From positions 1 through 7,014 of the forward strand of contig CACZQG010000290.1 of NCBI GenBank assembly GCA_902783235.1: DNA of 7,014 nt, read 5' to 3'. The translations under genes and the position numbers were made by a program. Below the pieces are notes generated by a model that had not been told where the DNA came from, did no database searches, and was given only the letters and a program-made list of their open reading frames with translations. The DNA comes from an uncultured Ruminococcus sp. (lineage in GTDB: Bacteria; Bacillota; Clostridia; Oscillospirales; Ruminococcaceae). Of the stretch, positions 6,881-7,014 are shown piece by piece; position 1 is the first letter of the stretch, and every line of letters begins with the position of its first letter.

Positions 6881-6918
6881 CAACACCGCACAAAGCTGAC
6901 ATTCTTTGTGCGGTGTTG
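6881..6918. terminator. Perfect 15-bp hairpin downstream of the protease, probable (bidirectional) terminator
   Basis: CAACACCGCACAAAG (6881-6895), an 8-base loop, and CTTTGTGCGGTGTTG (6904-6918) pair without mismatch. Neither side has a strong T-run immediately after the stem (CCTATATACT on plus, TCTTAACTAT on minus), so termination efficiency is uncertain. It lies about 100 bases past the protease stop and directly after a possible convergent reading frame. An isolated dispersed repeat is the alternative. Confidence 0.6.
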
Positions 6919-6919
6919 C

Positions 6920-7014
6920 CTATATACTAAAATTGTCCTGATCTTTTTCCCTATCCTCTATACGGATATAAATTATACTTTCTGTTTTTATCTCTGCTCC
7001 CTTTCTGAAAACAA
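6920..7014 (-). CDS. Possible 3' end of a convergent gene (partial, weak)
   Basis: On the minus strand a frame is open from the window edge to TAG at 6922-6920, giving about 31 residues that end REKDQDNFSI. The only support is that the frame is open, has a plausible charged composition, and stops two bases before the perfect hairpin at 6881-6918, which would then be its terminator. A 31-codon open frame can easily arise by chance, and I recognise no family. If it is not real, 6785-7014 is simply non-coding downstream DNA. Confidence 0.3.
   Translation of the reverse strand, partial: VFRKGAEIKTESIIYIRIEDREKDQDNFSI

Overview
The window looks like a piece of chromosome from a low- to mid-GC Gram-positive gut or rumen Clostridia, most likely Ruminococcus or a close relative. 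This rests on three things: a type I dockerin of the Ruminococcus style (NIRDAAALA / NVRDAAAMAK) ending a secreted protease; a histidine kinase with PAS-like repeats of a kind familiar from Clostridia; and consensus housekeeping promoters with GAGAGG / AGAGGAG Shine-Dalgarno sites. No mobile element, tRNA, rRNA or CRISPR array was seen.

Layout. Positions 1-2289 (minus) hold the first 763 codons of a membrane histidine kinase: TM1, an extracellular dCache sensor, TM2, three tandem PAS-like repeats of about 138 residues, then the start of the HisKA domain. The window edge cuts the gene one residue after the phospho-accepting His762. Upstream of it in the same direction, 2343-2771 (minus) encodes a small winged-helix regulator of the OmpR/SARP type without a receiver domain. 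Its start codon is questionable, but a near-consensus promoter lies just upstream (2831-2859). The two genes look like one operon.

The intergenic region (2772-3241) carries that promoter, about 190 bases of AT-rich DNA in which I recognise nothing, and a second strong promoter (3054-3082) facing the other way. It drives a transcript with a leader of about 150 nt that folds on paper into several long helices with mutually exclusive pairings. I could not match it to any riboswitch class I know; it is the best candidate here for something undescribed.

Positions 3242-6784 (plus) encode an 1180-residue secreted subtilisin-family (S8) protease of lactocepin / C5a-peptidase architecture, with signal peptide, propeptide, catalytic domain carrying a PA insert, Fn3-like and further beta domains, and a C-terminal dockerin in place of a wall anchor. 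A perfect 15-bp hairpin (6881-6918) follows. A possible 3' end of a convergent minus-strand gene lies at 6920-7014.

Working picture (inference): the kinase sensor has most of the amino-acid-binding dCache signature, and the divergent neighbour is an extracellular protease that would release amino acids and peptides. The locus may therefore couple amino-acid sensing to dockerin-borne proteolysis, with an additional RNA-level control in the protease leader. Only the proximity and domain content are seen; the regulatory link is not.
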